Of a stretch of 64,000 bases of DNA, positions 1 through 8,754 are shown one piece after another. The position numbers and the translations under genes were made by a program. Source of the DNA: Streptomyces lunaelactis. GTDB taxonomy: Bacteria; Actinomycetota; Actinomycetes; Streptomycetales; Streptomycetaceae. Under the pieces are notes generated by a model, which ran no database searches, was not told the DNA's origin, and saw only the letters and a list, made by a program, of their open reading frames with translations. The stretch spans positions 2,480,001 to 2,544,000 of the forward strand of contig NZ_CP026304.1 in NCBI RefSeq assembly GCF_003054555.1. Reading direction: 5' to 3'. The first letter of the stretch is position 1. Each line of letters starts with the position of its first letter.

Positions 1-526
1 TGTCAACGACGACTTCAAGAAGGGCGTGATGGACCGCTTCCGGTCCATGCCGATCGCCCGGTCCTCCGTCCTCATCGCCAAGATCGTGGTCGAGGTCGGC
101 CGGATGATGGTCGCCACCACCGTCCTGCTCGCCATGGGCTTCCTGCTCGGCCTGCAGATCCACACCTCGGTCCTCGGCCTGGCCGCGGCGATCGCCCTCT
201 CCATGGCCTTCGGCGCCTCGCTGATGTGGATCTTCATCCTGCTCGGCCTCACCATGAAGACGGCCCAGGCCGTCCAGGGAGTGGCCATGCTCGTACTGAT
301 GCCGCTCCAGTTCGGCTCGTCGATCTTCGCCCCGCCGACCACGATGCCCGGCTGGCTGCAGAGCTTCACCGACTACAACCCGCTGTCCAACCTCGCCGAC
401 GCCGCCCGGAACCTGATCAACGGCGGTCCGGTCGCCCACTCGGTGTGGATGACGCTCGGCTGGGCGGCGCTGATCACGGCCGTCACGGCACCGCTCGCGG
501 TCGCCAAGTTCCGCAAGAAGACCTGA
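1..526 (+). CDS. ABC-2 type drug exporter permease, C-terminal part
   Basis: The frame is open from base 2, so the N-terminus lies outside the window and about 174 residues remain. The first residues contain a KKGVMDRFRSMPIARS stretch, the cytoplasmic signature of DrrB-like permeases that export antibiotics and other hydrophobic drugs. Four to five hydrophobic segments follow (for example TTVLLAMGFLLGLQI, a long segment around SMAFGASLMWIFILLGL, GVAMLVLMPLQFGSS and WAALITAVTAPLAVA), and the protein ends in a basic tail FRKKT as expected for an inner-membrane protein. The partner ATPase should lie upstream on the same strand but cannot be seen. The gene ends 25 bases from the convergent regulator gene. 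Family is clear; the substrate is not. Confidence 0.85.
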   Translation, partial: VNDDFKKGVMDRFRSMPIARSSVLIAKIVVEVGRMMVATTVLLAMGFLLGLQIHTSVLGLAAAIALSMAFGASLMWIFILLGLTMKTAQAVQGVAMLVLMPLQFGSSIFAPPTTMPGWLQSFTDYNPLSNLADAARNLINGGPVAHSVWMTLGWAALITAVTAPLAVAKFRKKT

Positions 527-551
527 CCGCGGCTGGGTGCCGGACCAGGTG

Positions 552-3500
552 TCATACGAGGGCGGCTGCCTCCTCGACGCTGAGGCGGCCGCCTTCGGCG
601 TATGCGGACTCGTACGCCGCGTCCCCGAGCGCGGCACGTACTGCCGCCTCGGCATCGGCCCTGTTCTCCCGCTCGAACCGGGGCGCGAAATGACCGGGCG
701 GCAGCAGGCCGTCGGACGCCCCGATGATCCGGGCCGCGTCCCGCACGCGCTCCGGTCGGCCCAGGGCCAACGCCCAGGCGGCGGTCACCATGTGCACCGA
801 GGACATCTGCGGAGCGACCATCACGGTCAGCGGGTCCTGCGCCTTGGCCAGCGCGAAGCGCAACCTCTCCAGCGACAGTTCGTAGTCGCCGTCGAGAAGG
901 TCCAGCCAGCCGAGAAAACCCCTCACCATGCCCTCGAAGATCGCGAGGGTTCCGGACTCGAACTGCACCATCAGCAGCTCGACCTCCGCGCGGGCCTCCT
1001 GGCGGCGACCGGTCCGGCCCAGCCACAGGGCGAGGAACATCCGGGCGACGGCCAACGGCTCGCTGTTCGCGCCCGCGTGCTCGGCCAGCACCTCACGGAT
1101 GAGGGCCTCGGCCCGCTCGCCCTCCCCCGTCTCCATGAGGACGCCGGCGAGGCGGGAGCGCAGCACAGCCGTCTGGGCCTGGGCGCCGATCTGCTCGGCG
1201 TACTTCAGGGCGGCCGTGAAGTCCTCGGCGGCGAGCGCGTAGGCACCGCTGCGCTCCCGCGCCTCACCGCGCGCGGACAGGGCCTCGGCCGCGCCCCAGA
1301 GATCGCCGAGCCGGGTGAAGATCTCCAGCGCCTCGTCGGCGTCGCGGTTCGCGTCGCCCGCCCACTCGCTGCGGTTGGCGAGGACATTGGCCCGCGCCTG
1401 GAGAGAGGCGGCGAGCTCCCACTCGTATCCGAACGCGCGGCAGGCCTCGATCGTCCTGTCGAGCAGGTCCTTGAGCTGGCCGGGTTCTCCGGTCATCACG
1501 ACGGCGAAGAACCAGAGCGAGCCCGGAGGGCGGCACGTCTGCGGCAGGCCGGGCCGGTAAGCCTGGGTGATCCCGCGCAGCCGCTCGGTCTTCTCCGGCG
1601 CGGACCAGTTGTCCGTGTCGTAGTCCATGAAGACCAGCCGGATCAGCGCGGCACCGCGCCGCGCCTCCTGCAACAGCTCGGGCGACATGGGCGGCGGCGC
1701 GTCCGTGAACCGTTCGGGGATCGGCGGGGCGGGTTCGACGGGCGGCGCGAAGGGGTCGGGGCCGAGCCCGCCCGCGGCATCGGCCCAGTGGCGGGCCTCG
1801 GTACGCAGATCCCTCATCTGCCAGTACCAGGACAGGCAGAGGACGAGGCAGAGCGCCTCGTGCTCGTCGCGGGCGGCGACGGCGCGGCGGAGCGCGGTGC
1901 GCAGATTCTCGTACTCGAGCTGGAACCGGTCGACAGCGGCGCGCTGCCCGTGGCCGCGCAGGAGGGGGTCGGTGGTACGGGCCAACTCCCGGTAGTGGAC
2001 GAGGTGCCGGCGCTCGACGGCGGGGCGCTCGGCGGCCTCGCCGAGACGCTCGGCGGCGTACTCGCCGACGGTCTCCAGGAGGCGGTAGCGCATCTCCCCG
2101 TCGGGGGCGGGTGCCGCGGTGACGAGGGACTTGTCGATGAGCGACCCGAGGGCGTCGGCGACGTCGAGCCCGCCGCCCGGCTCAGCGCACACTGCCTCGG
2201 CGGCGGGCAGGTCGCAGCCTCCGGCGAAGACCGAAAGCCGTCGCAGGACGGCGCGTTCGGGGTCGTCGAGCAGGTCCCAGGACCAGTCGACGACGGCACG
2301 CAGTGTCTGCTGGCGGGGCAGTACGGTGCGGCTTCCGCTGGTCAGCAGACGGAAGCGGTCGTCGAGACGGTCGGCGATCTGGCGCGGGGTGAGCATCCGC
2401 AGCCGGGCGGCGGCGAGTTCGATGGCGAGCGGGAGGCCGTCGAGGCGGCGGCAGATCTCGGCGGCGGCGTCCGGGTCGGCGTCGATACGGAAGCCCGGCC
2501 GGGCGGCCGCGCCGCGGTCGGCGAGCAGCCGCAGCGCCATGGGGTCGGGCAGCGGGTCCACGGGGCGCACCAACTCCCCTGGTACGCCCAGGGGTTCACG
2601 GCTGGTGGCCAGGACGGTGAGGCCGGGGCAGCTCTCCAGCAGCCGCTCGGCGAGTTCGGCGGCGGCGCCGATGACGTGTTCGCAGTTGTCGAGGAGCAGG
2701 AGCATGCGCCGACGTGAGCAGTGCTCCGTCAGCCGGGCGAGGGCGTTGTCGGCGTACCGCTCGGCGGCCCGCATCTCCTCGGCACCGGCGCCGCGCAGCA
2801 CGGTCTCGCGGGCGCCGAGGGCGGTGAGGACGGCTTCGGGGACGGTCTCGGGGTCGTCCACGGGCGCGAGCTCGGCGAGCCAGACGCCGTCGGGCCAGGG
2901 GTGGTCGGGCAACGGGCTGTCGGCGGCGCGCTCGGCGGCCTCCTGCGAGAGGCGGGTCTTCCCGGCGCCGCCGGGGCCGAGGAGGGTGACGAGCCGGGCG
3001 GTGGCGAGGTCGCCGTGGATGGCCGCGATGTCGGCGTCGCGGCCGACGAAGGAGGTGAGCCGGGCGCGCAGGTTGCCGGGGCGGGGGGTACGGGCTTCGG
3101 CCGTGTCCTCAATCGCCGAACGGGCTGGATGTTCCAGCCCCGCCGGCGATCGAGGCGCGGGGGCCCGGGGCGAAGCCCTGGTTACGGGAAGGGGCTGGGT
3201 GGGGGAAAGCAACTCCCCGTGCAGCGCCCGGAGTTCCGGGCCCGGGTCCGCGCCCAGGCTGTCGGCCAGCAGCCTGCGCACGGCCTCGTACGCCGCCAGC
3301 GCCTGCGCCGCCCGGCCCGCGTCCCGCAGCGCGCGGATGCGCAGCACCTGCAGCCGCTCGTCCAGCGGATGCTCCTCGCAGAGCGCGACGAGTTCCGGCA
3401 GGGCCTCCTCCGCCCTGCCCAGCGCGAGCGCCGCCCCGAGGCGCGAACGGCGGGCATCCAGGCGGCGGGTGTCCCAGCGTGCCGTCTCGGTCGTACGGTC

Positions 3501-3917
3501 CGGCAGGTCCGCCAGCACCGGGCCCTGCCAGAGCGCGAGCGCGTCGTCGAGGAGCGTCGCCGCCTTCACCGCGTCGCCCTCCTCCAGCGCCCGCGCCCCC
3601 TCCCCCGCCAGCCGGTCGAACCGGTGCAGGTCCACGTCCTCGGCGTCCGCGCACAGCCGGTAGCCGCCGTCCGCCGAGGCCACCGCCGCGTGCCCCAGCG
3701 CCCGCCGCAGCCGGCCGACGAGCGCCTGCACCGCGCCCACCGCGTAGGCCGGCGGGTCGCCGTCCCACACCTCGTCGACCAGGACGCCGACCGGGACCGT
3801 ACGCCCTGGGCGCAGCGCCAGCACGGCCAGCAGCGCACGCAGCCGCGCGCCGCCGAGCGCGACGGGCGTGCCGTCGTCGTGAAGTGCCGAAGTGGTGCCG
3901 AGTACCTGATAGCGCAC
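552..3917 (-). CDS. SARP/AfsR-like transcriptional regulator with NB-ARC and TPR-type domains
   Basis: A 1121-residue cytoplasmic regulator of the SARP/AfsR class, which activates secondary-metabolite or developmental promoters. Residues 1-95 form an OmpR-like winged helix (VRYQVLGTTS start, LGGARLRALLAVLAL), about 97-240 a bacterial transcriptional activation domain (LHRFDRLAGEG ... LGADPGPELR), 290-550 an NB-ARC/AAA ATPase with Walker A GPGGAGKT at 314-321 and a LLLLDNCEHV Walker B, and the rest helical repeats. I chose GTG at 3917 because the winged helix begins there; upstream in-frame codons add low-complexity residues only. Residues about 248-275, between BTAD and ATPase, are encoded by a dispersed intergenic repeat (see separate entry). 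It is divergent from the M50 gene. Target genes are unknown. Confidence 0.88.
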   Translation of the reverse strand: MRYQVLGTTSALHDDGTPVALGGARLRALLAVLALRPGRTVPVGVLVDEVWDGDPPAYAVGAVQALVGRLRRALGHAAVASADGGYRLCADAEDVDLHRFDRLAGEGARALEEGDAVKAATLLDDALALWQGPVLADLPDRTTETARWDTRRLDARRSRLGAALALGRAEEALPELVALCEEHPLDERLQVLRIRALRDAGRAAQALAAYEAVRRLLADSLGADPGPELRALHGELLSPTQPLPVTRASPRAPAPRSPAGLEHPARSAIEDTAEARTPRPGNLRARLTSFVGRDADIAAIHGDLATARLVTLLGPGGAGKTRLSQEAAERAADSPLPDHPWPDGVWLAELAPVDDPETVPEAVLTALGARETVLRGAGAEEMRAAERYADNALARLTEHCSRRRMLLLLDNCEHVIGAAAELAERLLESCPGLTVLATSREPLGVPGELVRPVDPLPDPMALRLLADRGAAARPGFRIDADPDAAAEICRRLDGLPLAIELAAARLRMLTPRQIADRLDDRFRLLTSGSRTVLPRQQTLRAVVDWSWDLLDDPERAVLRRLSVFAGGCDLPAAEAVCAEPGGGLDVADALGSLIDKSLVTAAPAPDGEMRYRLLETVGEYAAERLGEAAERPAVERRHLVHYRELARTTDPLLRGHGQRAAVDRFQLEYENLRTALRRAVAARDEHEALCLVLCLSWYWQMRDLRTEARHWADAAGGLGPDPFAPPVEPAPPIPERFTDAPPPMSPELLQEARRGAALIRLVFMDYDTDNWSAPEKTERLRGITQAYRPGLPQTCRPPGSLWFFAVVMTGEPGQLKDLLDRTIEACRAFGYEWELAASLQARANVLANRSEWAGDANRDADEALEIFTRLGDLWGAAEALSARGEARERSGAYALAAEDFTAALKYAEQIGAQAQTAVLRSRLAGVLMETGEGERAEALIREVLAEHAGANSEPLAVARMFLALWLGRTGRRQEARAEVELLMVQFESGTLAIFEGMVRGFLGWLDLLDGDYELSLERLRFALAKAQDPLTVMVAPQMSSVHMVTAAWALALGRPERVRDAARIIGASDGLLPPGHFAPRFERENRADAEAAVRAALGDAAYESAYAEGGRLSVEEAAALV
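3106..3164 (-). repeat. Dispersed extragenic repeat inside the SARP linker
   Basis: The segment contains CCTCAATCGCCG, GGGCTGGA and TTCCAGCCCCGCCGGCG, the same motifs found between genes at 6705-6740 and 45882-45926 (there in opposite orientation). Here it lies within coding sequence and is translated in frame as the linker around residues 248-275 of the regulator. This family of GGCTGGA/TCCAGCC sequences is usually seen between Streptomyces genes. Confidence 0.7.
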
Positions 3918-4045
3918 CGGCCCATTGTCCCTGGTGCCGAGCCCGGCCCGCGCAGCAGGAACCAAGGCGCAACCGTGGGACGTTCCCCCCACGTCACCGG
4001 TACGGTCGATCCGCACGTTCCGCCACCCCGTCAGGAGCCGCGCCC

Positions 4046-4849
4046 ATGACCACCGACACCACCCGCCACGCCGATCGGCGGATCAGTCCCGTCTTCCTCG
4101 GGATCGTCGCCGTCATGGCGGTGACCGGCTGGGCGGTCTGGAGCGACTTCTCGGCCGGCCTGGGCGTGGCGGTGTTCCTCTTCGTCACCTCGGCGTGGGT
4201 CGTCTCGCTCTGTCTGCACGAGTACGCGCACGCCCGCACCGCACTCCACGGCGGCGACATCTCGGTCGGCGAGAAGGGCTACCTGACCCTCAATCCGCTC
4301 AAGTACACACACGCCCTGCTGAGCATCGTGCTTCCCGTGGTGTTCGTGATCCTGGGCGGCATCGGCCTGCCCGGCGGCGCGGTCTTCATCGAGCGCGGCC
4401 GCATCAGGGGCCGTTGGAAGCACAGCCTGATCTCGGCGGCCGGGCCTCTGGCGAACGTCCTGTTCGCGGTCGTGTGCACCGCGCCGTTCTGGCTGAACGC
4501 ACTGGACGGGGTGCCGCTCGGCTTCCGGTTCGCGCTCGCCTTCCTCGCGCTGCTCCAGGTCACCGCCGCGATCCTGAACTTCCTGCCGGTGCCGGGACTG
4601 GACGGCTACGGCGTGATCGAGCCCTGGCTCTCGCACAAGATCCGCCGGCAGGTGGAGCCGTACGCGCCCTTCGGGCTGCTCGCGGTCTTCGGCGTGCTGT
4701 TCATCCCGGAGGTGAACTACGCGTTCTTCGACGCGATCAACGCGATTCTCCGGGGGCTGGGCGTCAGTGAGGCGGAGACGTACTGCGGCCAGGACTTCTA
4801 CCGCTTCTGGCAGACGGGCGGTCCGTGCGAGTCGGTCCTCAACCAGTAG
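4046..4849 (+). CDS. Site-2-protease-like (M50) membrane metalloprotease
   Basis: A 267-residue integral membrane protein with the zinc-binding motif HEYAH in its second hydrophobic segment (CLHEYAHARTALHGGD) and the second M50 signature NFLPVPGLDGYGV, whose Asp is the third zinc ligand. About six hydrophobic segments are visible. The pattern matches the site-2 protease family that cuts transmembrane substrates such as anti-sigma factors. The ATG at 4046 follows a CAGGAG ribosome site. It is divergent from the SARP gene across 128 bases and overlaps the 3' end of the small membrane-protein gene by 11 bases tail to tail. No substrate can be inferred from the neighbours. Confidence 0.87.
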   Translation: MTTDTTRHADRRISPVFLGIVAVMAVTGWAVWSDFSAGLGVAVFLFVTSAWVVSLCLHEYAHARTALHGGDISVGEKGYLTLNPLKYTHALLSIVLPVVFVILGGIGLPGGAVFIERGRIRGRWKHSLISAAGPLANVLFAVVCTAPFWLNALDGVPLGFRFALAFLALLQVTAAILNFLPVPGLDGYGVIEPWLSHKIRRQVEPYAPFGLLAVFGVLFIPEVNYAFFDAINAILRGLGVSEAETYCGQDFYRFWQTGGPCESVLNQ

Positions 4850-5027
4850 GACCGACGGCCCGGCGCTCCGCCTTCGCCCGGCGCAGGTAGTACCAGGCCA
4901 TGTTCGACGTGAGCCCGGCGAGAAGCACCCAGACGACCCCGAGCCAGCTGCCCTGCGCGAAGGAGACCACGGCCGCGACGACGGCGAGGGCGCAGACGGT
5001 GAGGGAGTACAGAGCGAGGCGGGGCAT
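4839..5027 (-). CDS. Small two-helix membrane protein, unknown function
   Basis: A 62-residue protein with two hydrophobic segments (LYSLTVCALAVVAAVVSFA and WLGVVWVLLAGLTSNMAWYY) and a basic C-terminus. ATG at 5027 has AGGAG nine bases upstream. The convergent overlap of 11 bases with the M50 gene is compatible with two real genes. I do not recognise a named family; the codon composition and ribosome site support it as a gene. Confidence 0.6.
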   Translation of the reverse strand: MPRLALYSLTVCALAVVAAVVSFAQGSWLGVVWVLLAGLTSNMAWYYLRRAKAERRAVGPTG

Positions 5028-5106
5028 GGGGTACGGCTCCTGTCGGGGGTACTGATGACGTACGCCGTCCAGTGTCCCCCATCCCCCCGCCGGTCCCGCA
5101 CGGCGG

Positions 5107-5218
5107 TTCCTACACGTCGGTTCCTACACGTCGGTTCCTACACGTCGGTTCCTACACGTCGGTTCCTACACGTCGGTTCCTACACGTCGGTTCCTACACG
5201 TCGGTTCCTACACGTCGG
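5107..5218. repeat. Eight perfect 14-bp tandem repeats
   Basis: Eight uninterrupted identical copies of TTCCTACACGTCGG (112 bp). Read on the minus strand the unit is CCGACGTGTAGGAA, which is the last codons (Asp-Val) and the TAG stop of the F420 reductase gene plus three bases. The gene's own end (stop at 5208-5210) is the first unit; seven more copies follow downstream of it. It looks like slippage amplification of a gene end. Confidence 0.97.
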
Positions 5219-5921
5219 TGACGCGCAGACCCGCGTGCGCCTTGTAGCGCCGGTTCACCGAGATCAGATTCGCGACCAGCGACTCCACCTGGTGGGCATT
5301 GCGCAGCCGCCCCGCGAAGACTCCGCGCATGCCGGGGATACGGCCCGCCAGCGCCTGCACGACATCGGTGTCCGCGCGCACCTCGCCCAGCACCATCACA
5401 TCCGTGTCGATCTCCTCGATCGACTCGTCCTGCAGCAGCACGGCCGACAGATGGTGGAAGGCCGCGGTCACCCGCGAGTCCGGCAGCAGGGCGGCGGCCT
5501 GCTCGGCGGCGCTGCCCTCCTCCGGCTTCAGCGCGTACGCGCCCTGCTTGTCGAAGCCGAGCGGGTTGACACAGTCGACGACGAGCTTGCCCGCGAGCTC
5601 CTTCTGCAGCGTCTCAAGGGTCTTGGCGTGACCGTCCCACGGCACGGCCACGATCACGATGTCGCTGCGCCGCGCGCACTCGGCGTTGTCGGCGCCCTCG
5701 ATACCGAGACCGAGCTCCCCGGCCGCCGTCTCGGCACGCTCCACGGCGCGGGACCCGATGATCACCTTCTGCCCGGCCCTGGCCAGCCGGTACGCGAGCC
5801 CGCGCCCCTGGTCCCCGGTGCCGCCGAGGACACCGACGACCAGGCCCGAGACGTCGGGGAGATCCCAGGGATCCTTCGCCGGAGCCTTCGGCGCGGTGCC
5901 TGCACTGTCAGTAGAAGTCAT
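5208..5921 (-). CDS. NADPH-dependent F420 reductase
   Basis: A 237-residue Rossmann enzyme that moves hydride between NADPH and coenzyme F420. After a 26-residue extension comes the nucleotide-binding GGTGDQGRGLAYRLARAG at about 33-50, IGSR at about 55-58 (NADP ribose-phosphate recognition), the central DIVIVAVPWDGH and VVDCVNPL strands, and a C-terminal AFHHLSAVLLQ and NAHQVESLVANLISVN region typical of the F420H2:NADP oxidoreductase family. ATG 5921 was chosen over the upstream in-frame start because the extension beyond it is not protein-like. Its last codons are amplified as a tandem repeat. F420 enzymes are common in actinobacteria. Confidence 0.9.
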   Translation of the reverse strand: MTSTDSAGTAPKAPAKDPWDLPDVSGLVVGVLGGTGDQGRGLAYRLARAGQKVIIGSRAVERAETAAGELGLGIEGADNAECARRSDIVIVAVPWDGHAKTLETLQKELAGKLVVDCVNPLGFDKQGAYALKPEEGSAAEQAAALLPDSRVTAAFHHLSAVLLQDESIEEIDTDVMVLGEVRADTDVVQALAGRIPGMRGVFAGRLRNAHQVESLVANLISVNRRYKAHAGLRVTDV

Positions 5922-6016
5922 GCGCTCGACCTTACTTGCTGGTATGGGCGCCCTGAACGGGTGAGCCGGTGCCAACGGCCGACGCCGGGCCCCGCCGTGG
6001 GGCAGGATGCGGGGCC

Positions 6017-6652
6017 ATGGATGCCGTACGCGTCGCCCTGCTCCGCGAAGTCCTGGCCGGTACGCAGTGGCCGGCGGCGACCCGGCGGTTCGCCGGCGTG
6101 CTGCGGTCCTCCGTGGTGCCGCAGGGCGGCGGGCTGCTGCTGGTGGGGACCGAGGAGTACGAGCCGTGGCATCTCGCCGCGCATCTCGTGGACGAGGCCG
6201 CGTGGTCCGGGCAGCCGGAGCTGAACCCCACGCTCGTACGGCACCGGCCGCGCCCCGGCACCGTGTCCGGCAGCGGCTCCGCCGCGGGCGCCCATCTGGC
6301 CGTCGGCCTGGGCCGGCTGCAGGCGGCGCGACGCGGCGAGACGCTGCTGGTGGTGGCGCCGCAGCGGCCGGACGCGGGTCTGCTCGAGCGGGTGCACGAC
6401 GCGCGGCGGGCGGGGGTGACAGTGCTGGCGCTGGACGGCGGGGACCCGGAGGTGCACGGACTCGCGCACGAGGCGCTCACCGTGCCCGCGGGGGTGGAGT
6501 CGGCGGATGTGGACCTGGACACCGTGCAGCATCTGGTCAGCGCGGCGGCCGGCGAGAACAGCCTGCCCGCGCCGCGCGGCCCCCGCCGCTTCCGCGACCG
6601 GCTCTCGCGCCTGGCGGACCAGCTGACTTCCCCGCCGCAGATGCGCTGGTAG
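6017..6652 (+). CDS. Conserved hypothetical protein (actinobacterial)
   Basis: A 211-residue soluble protein, ATG at 6017. It shows alternating helices and strands: GGGLLLVGTEEYEPWHLAAHLVDEA near the N-terminus, a Gly/Ser-rich loop (PGTVSGSGSAAGAHLAVGLG), then LLVVAPQRPDAGLLERVHDARRAGVTVLALDGGDPE, which resembles the ligand-binding half of a Rossmann or SIS-like fold, and a basic C-terminal helix. No catalytic motif is evident and I do not recognise a characterised family. It is divergent from the F420 reductase gene (95 bases apart). Codon use matches its neighbours. Confidence 0.7.
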   Translation: MDAVRVALLREVLAGTQWPAATRRFAGVLRSSVVPQGGGLLLVGTEEYEPWHLAAHLVDEAAWSGQPELNPTLVRHRPRPGTVSGSGSAAGAHLAVGLGRLQAARRGETLLVVAPQRPDAGLLERVHDARRAGVTVLALDGGDPEVHGLAHEALTVPAGVESADVDLDTVQHLVSAAAGENSLPAPRGPRRFRDRLSRLADQLTSPPQMRW

Positions 6653-6704
6653 CGCCGCCTGTCGCCCGGAAATACGGTTACTGCGGGCCACCACCGCCGC
6701 CGCG

Positions 6705-6740
6705 AGGCTCGAGTATCCAGCCCGTCCGGCGATTGAGGAC
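6705..6740. repeat. Dispersed extragenic repeat copy
   Basis: AGGCTCGAGTATCCAG followed by CCCGTCCGGCGATTGAGGAC. The same core occurs at 45882-45926 and, inverted and inside a gene, at 3106-3164. It lies in the convergent gap between two genes and could act as a transcription stop. Confidence 0.7.
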
Positions 6741-6764
6741 CCGGCCGAAGGCCGTGCGGGCCGC

Positions 6765-6998
6765 CTACGCAGGGCCGTCGTCAGTCGCGCCCGACGTGTC
6801 GTGCCACTTCGGGTCCGTCTCCCACTCCAGATTCCGCTCCTGCGCCGTCTCCATCGCGTGCTCCGCCTCCCCGCGCGACGCGTACGGGCCGAAGCGGTCC
6901 TTCGCCGGGCACTCCGGGCCCTCCTCGACCTTCTTGTGCTCCAGGCAGTAGTACCATTCGCCCGGCTTTCCGACCGTGCGCTTCTTGAACAGGGCCAT
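6765..6998 (-). CDS. Small conserved hypothetical protein
   Basis: A 77-residue protein, [20 protein letters not shown] at its N-terminus, with two cysteines (YYCLEHK and [13 protein letters not shown]) and an acidic C-terminus. GGAG precedes the ATG at 6998. The ...[19 protein letters not shown]... segment looks like a short helical domain found in many Streptomyces small proteins that sit next to methionine aminopeptidase. Function unknown. It is divergent from map by 58 bases. Confidence 0.75.
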   Translation of the reverse strand: MALFKKRTVGKPGEWYYCLEHKKVEEGPECPAKDRFGPYASRGEAEHAMETAQERNLEWETDPKWHDTSGATDDGPA

Positions 6999-7056
6999 CG
7001 TCGGCTCCTTCCTCTCCCGCCATGCTGCCCCATCGCCCCTGGTTAGACTCGCTGAC

Positions 7057-7914
7057 ATGTCTGGCCAGTCGCTGCTCGTACCAGGGGAGCTCTCTCCCAT
7101 CCGCTCAGTCCCGGGAAACATCCGGCGCCCCGAGTACGTCGGGAAGCCCGCCCCGACCCCGTACACCGGGCCGGAGGTCCAGGACTCCGACACCGTCGAG
7201 CGGATGCGCATCGCCGGGCGCATCGCCGCGCAGGCGATGGAGGAAGCCGCCAAGCACATCTCGCCCGGCGTGACCACGGACGAACTGGACCGGGTCGCGC
7301 ACGAGTTCATGTGTGACCACGGCGCCTATCCCTCCACACTCGGCTACCGCGGTTTCCCCAAGTCGCTCTGCTCCTCGGTGAACGAGGTCATCTGTCACGG
7401 GATTCCGGACTCCACCGTCCTCAAGGACGGGGACATCGTGAACCTCGACGTCACCGCGTACATCAACGGCGTGCACGGCGACAACAACGCCACCTACCTC
7501 TGCGGCGACGTCGACGAGGAGTCGCGGCTGCTGGTGGAGCGGACCCGGGAGTCCCTCAACCGCGCCATCAAGGCGGTCAGGCCGGGCCGCCAGGTCAATG
7601 TCATCGGGCGGGTCATCGAGTCGTACGCCAAGCGCTTCGGCTACGGCGTCGTCCGTGACTTCACCGGGCACGGGATCAACTCGTCGTTCCACTCCGGGCT
7701 GATCATCCCGCACTATGACGCCGCGCACGCGACCACCGTGATCCAGCCGGGTATGACCTTCACGATCGAGCCGATGCTCACGCTCGGCACGCATGAGTAC
7801 GACATGTGGGACGACGGCTGGACCGTGGTGACCAAGGACCGGAAGCGGACCGCACAGTTCGAGCACACGCTGCTGGTGACGGAGAGCGGGGCCGAGATTC
7901 TCACGTTGCCCTGA
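7057..7914 (+). CDS. map: Methionine aminopeptidase, type I
   Basis: A 285-residue cytosolic enzyme that removes the initiator methionine from nascent proteins. All five metal ligands of the pita-bread fold are present: D131 and D142 ([16 protein letters not shown]), H205 (FTGHGI), E238 (TIEPM) and E269 (QFEHT); the substrate-contacting H114 lies in CHGIPD. A ~40-residue N-terminal extension rich in proline ([20 protein letters not shown]) matches the longer actinobacterial isoform. ATG 7057 is favoured because the conserved extension starts just after it. It stands alone between divergent and co-directional genes, not in the ribosomal-protein operon, so it is probably a second map copy of the genome. 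Confidence 0.95.
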   Translation: MSGQSLLVPGELSPIRSVPGNIRRPEYVGKPAPTPYTGPEVQDSDTVERMRIAGRIAAQAMEEAAKHISPGVTTDELDRVAHEFMCDHGAYPSTLGYRGFPKSLCSSVNEVICHGIPDSTVLKDGDIVNLDVTAYINGVHGDNNATYLCGDVDEESRLLVERTRESLNRAIKAVRPGRQVNVIGRVIESYAKRFGYGVVRDFTGHGINSSFHSGLIIPHYDAAHATTVIQPGMTFTIEPMLTLGTHEYDMWDDGWTVVTKDRKRTAQFEHTLLVTESGAEILTLP

Positions 7915-7964
7915 GCGTCGAACGGGGTAGGTTTTTACCGACAGGCCGTCGGGAACGCATTGAC

Positions 7965-7983
7965 TTAGGTAAGCCTAACCAGG
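7965..7983. promoter_or_regulatory. Iron box (DmdR/IdeR operator) before heme oxygenase
   Basis: TTAGGTAAGCCTAACCAGG matches 16 of 19 positions of the actinobacterial iron-repressor consensus TWAGGTWAGSCTWACCTWA. It lies 85 bp upstream of the heme oxygenase start, so the gene is expected to be off when iron is plentiful. Confidence 0.85.
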
Positions 7984-8067
7984 AAGATCGGTGCTGGCAT
8001 GTGAGTGCCGTCGCCGTTTCCTTTCCCGTCCCATCGGTCCCTGGTCCCTGGTCCCTGGAGGCCCGCC

Positions 8068-8754
8068 TTGGATGCCACCGCCACCGGAACGCCGTTCTCG
8101 ACGCTCATCCGTGTCGCCTCGCACGAGCAGCACACCGAGGCGGAGACCTCGACCTTCATGAGCGATCTGCTCGGTGGCCGGCTCGGTGTGGCTGCGTACG
8201 CGCGCTACACCGAGCAGCTGTGGTTCGTGTACCGGGCGCTCGAGGAGGCGGCCGGGTCGTTGCGGGACGACCCGGTGGCCGGGCCGTTCATCCAGCCGGA
8301 GCTGATGCGCACCGCCGAGCTGGAGCGCGACCTCGCGCATCTGCGCGGTGCCCACTGGCGCGAGCGTCTCGAGCCGCTGCCCGCCACCGCCGCGTACGCC
8401 GCACGGGTCGCCGAGTGCGCCCGCAGCTGGCCCGCGGGGTATGTGGCGCACCACTACACCCGGTACCTCGGGGACCTCTCCGGCGGCCAGATCATCCGCG
8501 ACAAGGCGGAGCGGACCTGGGGCTTCGCGCGCAAGGGCGACGGGGTGCGGTTCTACGTCTTCGAGGGGATCGCCAACCCGGCGGCGTTCAAGCGCGGTTA
8601 CCGCGAGCTGCTGGACGCGGTGAACGCCGACGATCTGGAGAAGCAGCGGATCATCGAAGAGTGCAAGCGGGCGTTCGACCTCAACGGGGCGGTGTTCCGG
8701 GAGCTGGGCGCGGCCACTGCGTCAGATCAAGGGGGCCCGCTCAGCGCCGCGTAG
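8068..8754 (+). CDS. Biliverdin-producing heme oxygenase
   Basis: A 228-residue soluble all-helical enzyme that opens heme to biliverdin, CO and Fe2+. The proximal heme ligand is H22 in SHEQHTEAE (compare KEVHTQAE of the family) and the distal helix has the hallmark YLGDLSGGQ, whose glycines let the helix kink over heme. TTG at 8068 is preferred over ATG 8005 because CTGGAGG lies six bases before it and the fold begins there; the earlier 21 residues are proline-rich. The iron box upstream implies use of heme as an iron source. It overlaps the phzF-like gene by 14 bases tail to tail. Confidence 0.93.
   Translation: MDATATGTPFSTLIRVASHEQHTEAETSTFMSDLLGGRLGVAAYARYTEQLWFVYRALEEAAGSLRDDPVAGPFIQPELMRTAELERDLAHLRGAHWRERLEPLPATAAYAARVAECARSWPAGYVAHHYTRYLGDLSGGQIIRDKAERTWGFARKGDGVRFYVFEGIANPAAFKRGYRELLDAVNADDLEKQRIIEECKRAFDLNGAVFRELGAATASDQGGPLSAA

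Noticed and set aside
537..2717. Long plus-strand ORF opposite the SARP gene
   Set aside because: Antisense shadow of high-GC coding DNA; no domain or ribosome site.
5107..5218. CRISPR-like array
   Set aside because: Repeats are 14 bp with no spacers.
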